This document shows, piece after piece, positions 1 to 9,473 of a stretch of DNA of 10,013 bases (positions are counted from its first letter, which is position 1; every line of letters starts with the position of its first letter). The translations under genes were made by a program, and so were the position numbers. The notes below the pieces were generated by a model, which did no database searches, was not told the DNA's origin, and saw only the letters and a program-made list of their open reading frames with translations. The DNA comes from an uncultured Succinatimonas sp. (GTDB taxonomy: Bacteria; Pseudomonadota; Gammaproteobacteria; Enterobacterales; Succinivibrionaceae), in assembly GCA_900552905.1 (NCBI GenBank), contig USBR01000042.1, positions 1 through 10,013 of the forward strand. The letters run 5' to 3'.

Positions 1-119
1 CTCTTTGATTGATTGTGAGTTTAGTTAATTCAATCTTAAACGAGAACGGCCTTTTTGTTTAGAGAGTCACACAAAATTTCACAAAAAAGCTCACTTTTTT
101 CATTGGATTTTTTAAGTGA
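1..119. other. Non-coding sequence left of the dctP fragment
   Basis: All three forward frames carry stops here and none encodes the missing front of a TRAP binding protein. The stretch is AT-rich. It contains one short dyad, GATTGA at 7-12 facing TCAATC at 30-35. No promoter, ribosome binding site or insertion-sequence end could be recognised with confidence. It ends at a TGA (117-119) that is in frame with the dctP-like sequence to its right. Confidence 0.5.
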
Positions 120-860
120 CCACAGAGATCCGTTAGAACCTCAATTTTAGAGAACCTGATTCCGGAGATGGGTGCTTTAAACCTTCCTTATGTCTTCTTA
201 TCCACTGACTACTATCAAAAGTGTTTAGAAGATCCGTATATCTTCCAGACTCTTAAAGATGCTACCGCTAAGAACGGCTTTATGCTCGCAGGTTATGTCA
301 ATAACTATACCCGCAGTATCTACGCTAACAAAGAGCTTAAGAGCTTTGAGGACTTAAAGGGCTTAAAGATCAGAACTAATCCGTCTGACTCCTACATCAA
401 GATGTTAAAGGCTTTCGGTGCTGTTGCTACCCCAACTGATTTCAGTGAGGTTTTCTCCGCTTTACAGCAGGGCTTAATCGATGCTGCTGAAGGTGGTGCT
501 CAGGCTTTATATGAGCTCAACTTCGCTGAAGCTGCTAAGTACGCTATCTTAACTGAGCACACTCGTTTAACTGACTTTATCGTCAACTCCGAGAAATTTG
601 CTAAGCGTGTCGGTGAGGAAGATTACAAGATCTTCTTAGAGGAGTTACAGGAATTAGGCCGCATCTCCATGAAGGTCATCGATGAAAAAGCTGAGAGATC
701 TTTAGAATTAGCTGTAAGTGAGAAGGGTTGTGTTATCCACACTGTAGATAAGACCAAATTTATCGAAGCTGTTCAGCCTATCTATGAAGAGGCCAAACAG
801 GATCCTAACAAGCGTCCTTTACTTGAAAAAATCTTCGAAATTCAGGGTAGAACTCTTTAA
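120..860 (+). pseudogene. 5'-truncated TRAP transporter substrate-binding protein (DctP family)
   Basis: Intact DctP-family proteins are secreted to the periplasm, where they bind carboxylates or similar solutes and deliver them to a DctQM membrane permease. The family-like features visible here are LIPEMGALNLPYVF near the front, ELKSFEDLKGLKIRT with the usual ligand-contacting Arg, then FGAVATPTDFSEVFSALQQG and the helical C-terminus ending at TAA 858-860. Intact members have about 320-340 residues, and the signal peptide and roughly the first 100 residues are missing. An ATG at 168 would give 230 residues, but GGAG lies only one base before it, and family-like residues (SVRTSILENLIPE) continue upstream in frame to about base 129. 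A TGA at 117-119 closes the frame. No DctQ or DctM gene is adjacent. The simplest reading is a gene that lost its 5' end. A short cytoplasmic remnant protein is possible but unlikely to transport anything. Codon use matches the neighbouring genes, which suggests recent loss (inference). Confidence 0.75.
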
Positions 861-874
861 TAAATATGCTTCAT

Positions 875-900
875 AGAGCGCAAGCGATTTGCGCTCTTTA
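875..900 (+). terminator. Intrinsic terminator after the dctP fragment
   Basis: AGAGCGCAA (875-883) pairs perfectly with TTGCGCTCT (889-897) across a 5-base loop. The T run is short and interrupted (TTTAAAT). It lies 15 bases after the dctP stop codon, as expected for the gene's original terminator. Confidence 0.7.
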
Positions 901-925
901 AATCCTCGTAGTAAGAATCTCTTTT

Positions 926-966
926 GAGCTTAAAGATCGTCATGTTGCTTTAAGCTCTTTTTTATT
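926..966 (+). terminator. Second plus-strand intrinsic terminator
   Basis: GAGCTTAAAG (926-935) pairs with CTTTAAGCTC (948-957) as a perfect 10-bp stem with a 12-base loop, followed by TTTTTT from 958. It has a better T tract than the hairpin just upstream and probably serves as a backup that stops transcription running head-on into deaD. Confidence 0.75.
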
Positions 967-1003
967 TAAAGCCTATCTTCTTCAAAGCATTATGCACAAA
1001 ACT

Positions 1004-1025
1004 AAAAAGGGGCCATAAGGCCCCT
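1004..1025 (-). terminator. Intrinsic terminator of deaD
   Basis: On the minus strand AGGGGCC, loop TTAT, GGCCCCT is followed by TTTT. The plus-strand arms are 1008-1014 and 1019-1025, and the run of A at 1004-1007 is the T tract. It sits 23 bases past the deaD stop codon. Confidence 0.85.
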
Positions 1026-1048
1026 AGTATCTATAAGCTCAATCTCAA

Positions 1049-3193
1049 TTAGAAACCGTCGCGACGGCCACCTGAGAAATTGCCACGAGAATTGCCACGA
1101 TCATAACGCGGAGAACGAGACTCACGGCGATCGTTAAAGCTAAAAGACGGGCGCTCAAAGCGGCGAGAAGAACCGCGACGCTCATCACGGCGATTGCCAT
1201 GATCGTCACCAAAGCTGTGGTAATCACGGCCACCACGTGGAGAGGAACGATCAAAATCGCGGTTGAAGTTACGCTCACCACGGAAGCCACGATCAGATCT
1301 CTCAAAGCGATCGGATCTCTCAAAACGCTCAGATCTATCAGAGCGGTGAGAGCGCGGCGGCTCTGCGGTGTACTCACGCAGATCTAAAGGACGGCCACAG
1401 ACGCGAGCGGCAGCTAAGATATGCATGGTCTCCTCAGGCATACCGGCTGGTAAATCGACAGTAGTAAAGGTGTCGAAAATAGCAATCTCACCGATATACT
1501 TGCTCTCTAAATTACCTTCATTGGCAATAGCACCAACGATTTGACCTGGCTTAGCACCATCACGACGACCAACAGCTAAACGGAAACGGGTCATCTGCAT
1601 ATCCGGGAACTCACGTAAAGGCTGCGGCTGTGCAGACGGAACACGACGGACGCGCTCACCACGCTCACCGCGTTCCTCACGCGGACGACGCTCGCGATCG
1701 TCATCAAAAGTACGCATACGCGGCTCAGGCTTGCTATCGTCTAGGAGTAAGGTACCATCACGCTGTGCCATCTTCGCTAAGGCGGCAGCTAATACCTCAG
1801 GCTCAATAGAGTCATCAGTTAAGATCTCGGAAATTACTTCCTCAAACTGCTCTAAATTGCCCTCAGCAATGGTCTCCATGATCTGATTGCGGAAATTCTC
1901 TAATCTGACGCGGTTAACATCGGCAATGGTCGGCATGCTCATAGGCTCGATCTGCTGATGAGTGACGCGCTCGATCTGACGCAGAGCTCTTCTCTCACGC
2001 GGAGAGACGAATAAAATAGCCTCACCAGTACGACCGGCACGACCGGTACGACCAATACGGTGGACATAGGACTCAGCATCATAAGGAATGTCATAATTGA
2101 AGACGTGAGTGATGCGATCAACATCTAAACCACGAGCTGCAACGTCGGTGGCAATAATGATGTCTAACTGATTGTTCTTCAATCTGTCGATGATCTTCTC
2201 ACGCTGACGCTGCGGGATATCGCCGTGTAAGGCAGCACAGGCTAAACCACGCCCCATTAAACGATTAGCTACATCCTCAGCATCGGTCTTAGTTCTAACG
2301 AACACTAAGACCGCATCATAATCTTCAACTTCTAAGATACGGGTCATAGCGTCAATCTTGTGGACGCCAGAGGCAATCCAGTAACGCTGATGAACAGTGG
2401 TGGCAGTAGTGGTCTTAGACTCAATGCGGACATCAACAGGGTTTTGTAAGTGGTTCTTAGCAATACGTGCAATAGCCTCAGGCATGGTAGCTGAGAATAA
2501 AGCGGTCTGACGCTCCTCAGGGGTATTGCTTAAAATCCAATCGACGTCATCGATAAAGCCCATGCGTAACATCTCATCGGCCTCATCAATAACGATGAAG
2601 GAAACCTGATTTAAATCGATCTTACCGCGCTCTAACAGATCGATTAAACGGCCAGGGGTTGCAACTACTACCTGAGCGCCGTGACGGAGACTTCTGATCT
2701 GATTTTCATAAGAGGCACCACCGTAGATAGGAGCAACACGGAAATCCTCAATATATTTAGCAAAACTCTGACAAGCCTCAGCGACCTGAATGGCGAGCTC
2801 ACGGGTAGGCTCTAAGATTAAGGCCTGAATAAAGCCCTTAGAGCAATCGATCTTAGATAACATCGGTAAGCTGAAAGCTGCAGTCTTACCAGTACCAGTC
2901 TGGGCCTGACCTAAAATATCATGGCCTTCCATAATTACCGGAATGGCACGCTCCTGAATCGGGGTCGGGGCCTCAAAACCTAAGCTCTTAACGGCCTTTA
3001 AAACTTCTGCTGATAAAGGTAAATCGTCAAAAACCTTTAAATCCTCATCCTCATCGGCATTTGCCATTAAAAGGCTCTCATCACCACCGGTGGTAACAGC
3101 AATATCCTCAGACTTTACCTTAGCCTGTAAATTTTCCTGCTGTAACTCCTCATTAGAGGTTTCATTGTTTAAATTTAAATCCTGCTCGGACAT
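1049..3193 (-). CDS. deaD: ATP-dependent DEAD-box RNA helicase DeaD/CsdA
   Basis: This cytoplasmic ATP-dependent helicase unwinds RNA secondary structure. In related bacteria it helps 50S ribosome assembly and mRNA turnover in the cold. The 714-residue product has an acidic N-terminal extension (1-54) and a Q motif (F55 to PTPIQ 76-80). Next come AQTGTGKT (97-104), PTREL (129-133), TPGR (179-182), DEAD (203-206), SAT (234-236), ATDVAARGLD (348-357) and HRIGRTGR (378-385). A DbpA/CsdA-type RNA-binding domain spans about 534-608, and an Arg/Ser/Asp/Gly-rich tail about 613-714. E. coli DeaD has 629 residues, so this one is longer, mainly at the two low-complexity ends. I chose the ATG at 3193 because GGAG lies 10 bases before it. 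The ATG six codons upstream (3211) has no Shine-Dalgarno sequence. The gene is monocistronic, with its own promoter candidate and terminator. The RNA-binding domain and tail favour DeaD over RhlB, RhlE or SrmB. Confidence 0.93.
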   Translation of the reverse strand: MSEQDLNLNNETSNEELQQENLQAKVKSEDIAVTTGGDESLLMANADEDEDLKVFDDLPLSAEVLKAVKSLGFEAPTPIQERAIPVIMEGHDILGQAQTGTGKTAAFSLPMLSKIDCSKGFIQALILEPTRELAIQVAEACQSFAKYIEDFRVAPIYGGASYENQIRSLRHGAQVVVATPGRLIDLLERGKIDLNQVSFIVIDEADEMLRMGFIDDVDWILSNTPEERQTALFSATMPEAIARIAKNHLQNPVDVRIESKTTTATTVHQRYWIASGVHKIDAMTRILEVEDYDAVLVFVRTKTDAEDVANRLMGRGLACAALHGDIPQRQREKIIDRLKNNQLDIIIATDVAARGLDVDRITHVFNYDIPYDAESYVHRIGRTGRAGRTGEAILFVSPRERRALRQIERVTHQQIEPMSMPTIADVNRVRLENFRNQIMETIAEGNLEQFEEVISEILTDDSIEPEVLAAALAKMAQRDGTLLLDDSKPEPRMRTFDDDRERRPREERGERGERVRRVPSAQPQPLREFPDMQMTRFRLAVGRRDGAKPGQIVGAIANEGNLESKYIGEIAIFDTFTTVDLPAGMPEETMHILAAARVCGRPLDLREYTAEPPRSHRSDRSERFERSDRFERSDRGFRGERNFNRDFDRSSPRGGRDYHSFGDDHGNRRDERRGSSRRFERPSFSFNDRRESRSPRYDRGNSRGNFSGGRRDGF
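1290..1343 (-). repeat. Three 18-bp tandem repeats inside the deaD tail
   Basis: Units at 1290-1307, 1308-1325 and 1326-1343 are near-identical 18-mers, for example CGATCGGATCTCTCAAAA on the plus strand. On the minus strand they encode successive hexapeptides of the form (F/S)ERSDR in the disordered RNA-contacting tail (residues about 617-634). Because each unit is six codons, gain or loss of a unit keeps the frame. Confidence 0.75.
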
Positions 3194-3352
3194 GTATATA
3201 AGACTCCACATATAGACGGAGGCCCTAGGGCAAATGTACCTTTAGATGCGCTAACTACTTAAGGTCTGAGGAAAATAGAAGAGAAAAACTCGAAATACCC
3301 ACCTACAGGGATCGAAAACCCGCGATCCACAGCCTGCCGGCCTCAAAAAAAG
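3194..3352 (-). promoter_or_regulatory. Long 5' leader of deaD
   Basis: If transcription starts about 7 bases after the TATAAT at 3360-3365, the deaD mRNA has a leader of about 160 nt. It contains a 6-bp hairpin (plus-strand arms GGATCG 3309-3314 and CGATCC 3323-3328, 8-base loop) and a pyrimidine-rich middle. Its end carries GGAG 10 bases before the start codon. E. coli csdA also has a long leader linked to cold-shock control; a similar role here is inference. I saw no clear cold-box sequence. Confidence 0.45.
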
Positions 3353-3359
3353 ATGGCCT

Positions 3360-3388
3360 ATTATACCTAAAAACGTGAGAAAGATCTC
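3360..3388 (-). promoter_or_regulatory. Candidate sigma-70 promoter of deaD
   Basis: The minus strand has a perfect TATAAT (plus 3360-3365). No good -35 hexamer lies at 16-18 bases; the best-placed hexamer, GAGATC (plus 3383-3388), is poor. The AT-rich sequence just upstream could act as an UP element. The start point and strength are inferred. Confidence 0.5.
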
Positions 3389-3426
3389 ATTATTTTCATA
3401 ATTTTTCACAGAAATTATTTTCATAA
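3389..3426. repeat. 13-bp direct repeat in the AT-rich divergent region
   Basis: ATTATTTTCATAA occurs exactly at 3389-3401 and 3414-3426, with start points 25 bp apart. It lies immediately upstream of the deaD -10 element on the minus-strand side. It could be a paired protein site or UP-like DNA, but in such AT-rich DNA chance similarity is also possible. Confidence 0.45.
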
Positions 3427-3520
3427 AAATAAATAAAAAATTGCATCAAAATTTCAAATTTCTTCCTCAAAATTTAAAAATTTTAGAAATTTTTTCAAAA
3501 ATTTAGTCTTTACGAATAAG

Positions 3521-3549
3521 TGCTTTTATATGCAAAAAGTCACTATAAT
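3521..3549 (+). promoter_or_regulatory. Candidate promoter of the leu operon
   Basis: A perfect TATAAT lies at 3544-3549. The hexamer 17 bases upstream (TGCTTT, 3521-3526) is a poor -35 match, so an activator or UP-type DNA may be needed. A start near 3556 would give a leader of about 240 nt before leuA. Another possible -10, TATAAA at 3674-3679, has an even weaker -35. Confidence 0.4.
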
Positions 3550-3570
3550 TCTTTTTTTCTCTCCTCTCTG

Positions 3571-3608
3571 AGATTTTGCAAACTTGGCATATTTTGCAAA
3601 GTTTTTTT
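3571..3608 (+). terminator. Possible attenuator hairpin in the leuA leader
   Basis: TTTGCAAA at 3575-3582 pairs perfectly with TTTGCAAA at 3593-3600 over a 10-base loop. The stem can extend outward by four pairs, two of them G-U, into AGAT and GTTT. A T run covers 3602-3608. The layout is terminator-like but GC-poor, so it may be weak. It lies about 190 bases before leuA, downstream of the candidate promoter. No leader peptide with a run of leucine codons precedes it, so control by leuL-type attenuation is not shown. Confidence 0.35.
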
Positions 3609-3758
3609 GGTGCAATTTCATTGCAAAATATTGCGGTTTTGAAAAATAATTTCTTTTATAAACAATTAATTAGTATAAATAATATCATAAAGTTGCAAAA
3701 ATCACTTGATTTGCAAAATAGTAGGAATAATATAGCAACAAGAACTGATTTTGCGACG
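3576..3758. repeat. Array of TTGCAA-type motifs upstream of leuA
   Basis: TTGCAA occurs at 3576, 3594, 3621, 3693 and 3711. Degenerate relatives occur at 3610 (GTGCAA), 3631 (TTGCGG), 3733 (TAGCAA) and 3751 (TTGCGA). Three pairs are exactly 18 bp apart: 3576/3594, 3693/3711 and 3733/3751. A perfect dyad, TGCAAT-TTC-ATTGCA, covers 3611-3625. The density and spacing suggest an operator array or RNA hairpins (the second pair can form a 7-bp stem over a 10-base loop). I do not recognise the motif as a known regulator's site. Confidence 0.4.
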
Positions 3759-3775
3759 AATATGCCGCGACGAAT
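3753..3775 (+). repeat. 9-bp direct repeat just before the leuA ribosome binding site
   Basis: GCGACGAAT occurs exactly at 3753-3761 and 3767-3775, one repeat every 14 bp. It is GC-rich against a very AT-rich background. It ends 5 bases before the leuA Shine-Dalgarno AGGTG (3781-3785). It could be a regulator half-site pair or an mRNA element affecting leuA translation. Confidence 0.4.
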
Positions 3776-3793
3776 TTATAAGGTGAATAACTT

Positions 3794-6453
<2,660 letters not shown>

Positions 6454-6483
6454 AGAAAGCACACTGCATATACAGGATTAAAA

Positions 6484-7893
6484 ATGGGAAAGACTTTATA
6501 TCAAAAGGTTTACGACAGCCACGTGGTATACACCCAAGAAGGTGAGCTGCCTACTCTCTATATCGACAGACAGCTTGTCCACGAGGTTACCTCTCCTCAG
6601 GCCTTTTCAGGCTTAGAGGTTGCCGGCCGTAAGGTCCGTCGTCCAGATCTGCATTTAGCCACCATGGATCATGATATTTCCACTAAGGAGCAGACTATCG
6701 AGGCCTGTTCCCCGATGGCTCAGGAGCAGATCAAAGCTTTAATGGCTAATACGCAGAAATTCGGCATCAAGTTCTTTGGCTTTGGTGACGAAAATCAGGG
6801 TATTGTCCACATTGTAGGTCCGCAGACTGGCTTTACCTTGCCGGGTACCACCTTAGTTTGCGGTGACTCACATACCGCCACTCACGGTGCCTTTGGTGCT
6901 TTAGCCTTTGGTATCGGTACCTCTGAAGTTGAGCACGTCATGGCTACTCAGACCTTAAAGCAAGGTCGCTTTAAGACCATGAAGATCGAGTGCACAGGTA
7001 AATTGCCGCGTGGTTGCTATGCTAAAGACCTCATCTTAGCGATTATCGCCAAACTTACCACCGCCGGTGGTACTGGTTATGCCGTCGAGTTTGCTGGTGA
7101 AGCTGTCAGAGCTCTATCTATGGAAGGTCGTATGACCCTCTCTAATATGGCTATCGAGTTTGGTGCTACTGCCGGTATGATTGCCCCCGATGAGACTACC
7201 TTTGAGTACTTACGCGATCGCATGTTCGCCCCTAAGGGCGATGCCTTTGAAAAGGCCTGCGAATACTGGCGTACCTTAAAGTCCGATGATGATGCAGTCT
7301 TTGATAAGGTTGTCACCATTGAGGCTGATAAGTTAGAACCTTTTGTCACCTGGGGTACCAATCCAGGTCAAGGCGCTCCGATCACTGCTACTGTACCGTC
7401 TCCTGATGATTATGCAGATCCTGTTACCGCCAAATCCTGCAAAGATGCTTTAGCATATATCGATATTAAACCCGGTCAAAAACTTATCGGCACTCCGGTT
7501 GATTATGTCTTTATCGGTTCTTGCACTAACGGCCGTATCGAGGACTTTAGAGCCGCAGCTGAAGTTTTAAAGGGCCACAAGATCGCCTCTAATATCAAAC
7601 TCGCTTTAGCCGTTCCGGGCTCAATGTGGGTTAAACATCAAGCTGAACGTGAAGGCTTAGATAAGATCTTTATCGAAGCTGGCTTTGAATGGCGTATGCC
7701 TGGTTGCTCTATGTGCCTGGCTATGAACGATGATAAGGCTCCGGTTGGTATGCGCGTCGCTTCTACCTCTAACCGCAACTTCGTCGGTCGTCAGGGTAAG
7801 GGCTCGCGCACTCACTTAATGAGCCCGGCTACTGCCGCCGCTTGCGCTATTGCCGGTACCTTAGCTGATGTTCGTGAATATTTAAAGGATTAA
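6484..7893 (+). CDS. leuC: 3-isopropylmalate dehydratase large subunit
   Basis: LeuC with LeuD forms isopropylmalate isomerase, which converts 2-isopropylmalate to 3-isopropylmalate through a dehydration and rehydration step on a [4Fe-4S] cluster. The 469 residues (E. coli 466) are of the aconitase superfamily. [21 protein letters not shown] spans 125-145, and the cluster ligands are Cys347 (in GSCTNGR), Cys408 and Cys411 (in GCSMC). All three are present, so the protein should be catalytic. The cluster makes it oxygen-sensitive, as known for the family. AGGA (6474-6477) is 6 bases before the ATG. The 30-base gap after leuB is the longest in the operon and holds no terminator. Confidence 0.97.
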   Translation: MGKTLYQKVYDSHVVYTQEGELPTLYIDRQLVHEVTSPQAFSGLEVAGRKVRRPDLHLATMDHDISTKEQTIEACSPMAQEQIKALMANTQKFGIKFFGFGDENQGIVHIVGPQTGFTLPGTTLVCGDSHTATHGAFGALAFGIGTSEVEHVMATQTLKQGRFKTMKIECTGKLPRGCYAKDLILAIIAKLTTAGGTGYAVEFAGEAVRALSMEGRMTLSNMAIEFGATAGMIAPDETTFEYLRDRMFAPKGDAFEKACEYWRTLKSDDDAVFDKVVTIEADKLEPFVTWGTNPGQGAPITATVPSPDDYADPVTAKSCKDALAYIDIKPGQKLIGTPVDYVFIGSCTNGRIEDFRAAAEVLKGHKIASNIKLALAVPGSMWVKHQAEREGLDKIFIEAGFEWRMPGCSMCLAMNDDKAPVGMRVASTSNRNFVGRQGKGSRTHLMSPATAAACAIAGTLADVREYLKD

Positions 7894-7896
7894 ATC

Positions 7897-8514
7897 ATGC
7901 AGAAATTTACCGTACATGAAGGTGTAGCCGTACCGCTCGATTCAGCTAATATCGACACCGATCAGATTATCCCTAAGCAGTTCTTATTAGCTGTAAGCCG
8001 TAAGGGCTTTGGCGTACATCTCTTCCACGATGCTCGTTATCTCGATGACGCCGAGACTCAGCCTAATCCGGAGTTCAACCTCAATAAGCCTGAGTATGCC
8101 GGTGCTACCATCTTAGTTGCCCGTGACAACTTCGGTAACGGCTCTTCTCGTGAGCACGCACCGTGGGCTTTAATGGATTATGGTTTCAGAGCCGTGATCG
8201 CTCCATCCTTTGCAGTTATTTTCAACAATAACTCCTTAGGTAACGGCCTCTTACCTTTAAAGCTTAAGGCTGAAGAAGTCGATCAGATCTTCAAGGTCTT
8301 AACTGCTAAACCTGGTACTAAGATTAAGATCGACTTAGAGCAGATGACTGTAGATTGTGCCGATCTGCACTTCACCTTCGAGCTCGATCCTTTCCGCAGA
8401 CATTGCCTGCTTGAAGGTTTAGATGCCATCTCTTTAACTATGCAGCATAAAGATGAAATTGCTGACTTTGAAAAGCAGATGCCGCAGTGGGAAAATACTG
8501 CTGTTGAGAAATAA
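7897..8514 (+). CDS. leuD: 3-isopropylmalate dehydratase small subunit
   Basis: LeuD is the swivelling small subunit that completes the LeuCD isomerase active site and contributes to substrate specificity. The 205 residues are close to the E. coli length (201). The signatures are [13 protein letters not shown] (18-30), [15 protein letters not shown] (78-92) with the substrate-binding Ser and Arg, and the segment around [20 protein letters not shown] (101-120). The ATG follows the leuC stop by three bases, with AAGGA (7885-7889) 7 bases upstream inside leuC. This tight arrangement supports balanced synthesis of the two subunits. It is the last gene of the operon; a strong terminator begins 20 bases after its stop. 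Confidence 0.97.
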   Translation: MQKFTVHEGVAVPLDSANIDTDQIIPKQFLLAVSRKGFGVHLFHDARYLDDAETQPNPEFNLNKPEYAGATILVARDNFGNGSSREHAPWALMDYGFRAVIAPSFAVIFNNNSLGNGLLPLKLKAEEVDQIFKVLTAKPGTKIKIDLEQMTVDCADLHFTFELDPFRRHCLLEGLDAISLTMQHKDEIADFEKQMPQWENTAVEK

Positions 8515-8534
8515 GCTTTACTAAATTTATAAAG

Positions 8535-8564
8535 AAAAGATCTGCTCTTGCAGATCTTTTTTTT
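8535..8564 (+). terminator. Intrinsic terminator of leuABCD
   Basis: AAAAGATCTGC (8535-8545), loop TCTT, GCAGATCTTTT (8550-8560) form a perfect 11-bp stem, and the T run continues to 8564. This is the strongest terminator in the window and separates the leu operon from the esterase gene. Confidence 0.92.
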
Positions 8565-8636
8565 GCCCTTAAATCGCGCCTAAGAAAACTTAAATTATTA
8601 AAAGTCTAAATCTTAGCAATTTAAATCTTATTGAGC

Positions 8637-8706
8637 TTAAGCCTTAACTGAACACGGTTATAATGCTCTTGTTTTTCACATAAAAGTAATCTTTAACTTA
8701 TATACT
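8637..8706 (+). promoter_or_regulatory. Candidate promoter region of the SGNH hydrolase gene
   Basis: Two overlapping options are visible. One is TTCACA (8675-8680), 18 bases, TATATA (8699-8704), with five and four consensus matches. The other is a perfect TATAAT at 8659-8664, whose -35 at 16 bases is only TTAAGC (8637-8642). Either would leave an untranslated leader of roughly 90-130 nt. The choice cannot be settled by eye. Confidence 0.4.
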
Positions 8707-8742
8707 GTGGCTAGATTAAAAGCAAACTAGACTACCTAAAAT

Positions 8743-8766
8743 CCGCGCCTATGTGATAAAGCGCGG
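8743..8766 (+). promoter_or_regulatory. GC-rich hairpin in the SGNH hydrolase leader
   Basis: CCGCGC (8743-8748) and GCGCGG (8761-8766) form a 6-bp all-GC stem over a 12-base loop, 18 bases before the AAGGAG ribosome binding site. The following ATTTTT is interrupted, so it is at most a weak terminator or an mRNA-structure element. Confidence 0.4.
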
Positions 8767-8798
8767 GCTGTTATTTTTAGGGATAAGGAGAGTTTAAG

Positions 8799-9467
8799 AT
8801 GAGTAAAACAGATTTTAAATCGATCTTAGTATATGGTGATTCTAATACCTGGGGCTATGTACCACAGCTTAGTGATGATATTCCTAAACAGCGCTATACC
8901 TTCAACGAAAGATGGTGCGGTATCTTAGCTAATAATCTTGGGGATGATTATAGAATTATCGAACAAGGTCTCTGTGGTCGTAATACCTGCGTTGATGACT
9001 TTTATATCAGTGATGATATGGATTGGAATGGCATGCGCCCCTTTGTGCCGATTTTAGACAGTAGCCTCCCTATCGAGCTTTTAATCATCATGTTAGGCAC
9101 TAACGATCTACGCTCGCGTCTTGATATGACTTTAGAAAAAACTGTCACCGCTTTAGAAAAATATGTAGATCTCACCCATCAATATGCTGGAACTGAAACG
9201 AAGATTTTAATCATTTCCCCAGTACCGATTACTTTAGGTAAAAACGATAATGTAAACGCTCGCTATGGAGAAAGAGCTCCTGATTCCTTCCTCTTAGGAC
9301 CTATGCTGTTGCAGAAATTTAAAGATGTAGCAAATGTGAGCGTCTTTGATGCTCAAAGCGTCGTGCCAGTAGCCGATGGAGTTGATGGCTTACATCTATC
9401 TAAAGAAGCTCACAAGAAACTTGGGGCTGCCATTACTAAAGTTGTAAGAGACCTTCTCACTAAATAA
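8799..9467 (+). CDS. SGNH/GDSL-family esterase (arylesterase-like)
   Basis: This is a serine hydrolase of the SGNH fold with 222 residues. Block I is YGDSNTWGY (12-20) with nucleophile Ser15. A block II-like GLCGRNT follows, then block III in MLGTND with the oxyanion Asn. Block V is DGLHL, with catalytic Asp196 and His199. The layout and the phrases IIMLGTND and DGVDGLH resemble the Mycobacterium smegmatis arylesterase/acyltransferase MsAcT. A small-ester or acyl-group hydrolase is therefore the best guess; the true substrate cannot be read from sequence. There is no signal peptide, so it is probably cytoplasmic and not a TesA/TAP-type periplasmic enzyme. AAGGAG (8785-8790) lies 8 bases before the ATG. 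The gene sits 284 bases beyond leuD, past a strong terminator, and ends with its own hairpin, so it is probably a single-gene unit unrelated to leucine synthesis. Confidence 0.88.
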   Translation: MSKTDFKSILVYGDSNTWGYVPQLSDDIPKQRYTFNERWCGILANNLGDDYRIIEQGLCGRNTCVDDFYISDDMDWNGMRPFVPILDSSLPIELLIIMLGTNDLRSRLDMTLEKTVTALEKYVDLTHQYAGTETKILIISPVPITLGKNDNVNARYGERAPDSFLLGPMLLQKFKDVANVSVFDAQSVVPVADGVDGLHLSKEAHKKLGAAITKVVRDLLTK

Positions 9468-9473
9468 AACATA

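Noticed and set aside
168..860. Reading the TRAP fragment as a complete 230-residue gene starting at 168
   Set aside because: Family-like residues continue upstream of the ATG, the GGAG is one base from the ATG, and no signal peptide is present, so a truncated gene fits better.
1045..1387. Hydrophobic open frames on both strands opposite the deaD tail
   Set aside because: They are by-products of the repetitive Arg/Ser/Asp codons of the helicase tail and have no start signals.
3194..3211. Longer deaD start (MWSLIY) at 3211
   Set aside because: No Shine-Dalgarno sequence precedes it, while GGAG is correctly placed for the ATG at 3193.
3301..3350. A tRNA-like T-arm in the deaD leader (sequence around GGATCG and CGATCC)
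   Set aside because: The stem and loop lengths do not fit a T-arm, and no acceptor, D or anticodon arms could be assembled.
7077..7361. A 94-residue minus-strand frame inside leuC
   Set aside because: It lies entirely within a well-supported gene and lacks any recognisable domain or ribosome binding site.
8743..8780. Calling the CCGCGC hairpin a terminator for an upstream small RNA
   Set aside because: The following T run is interrupted and offset from the stem, and no transcript unit is evident between the leu terminator and this point.
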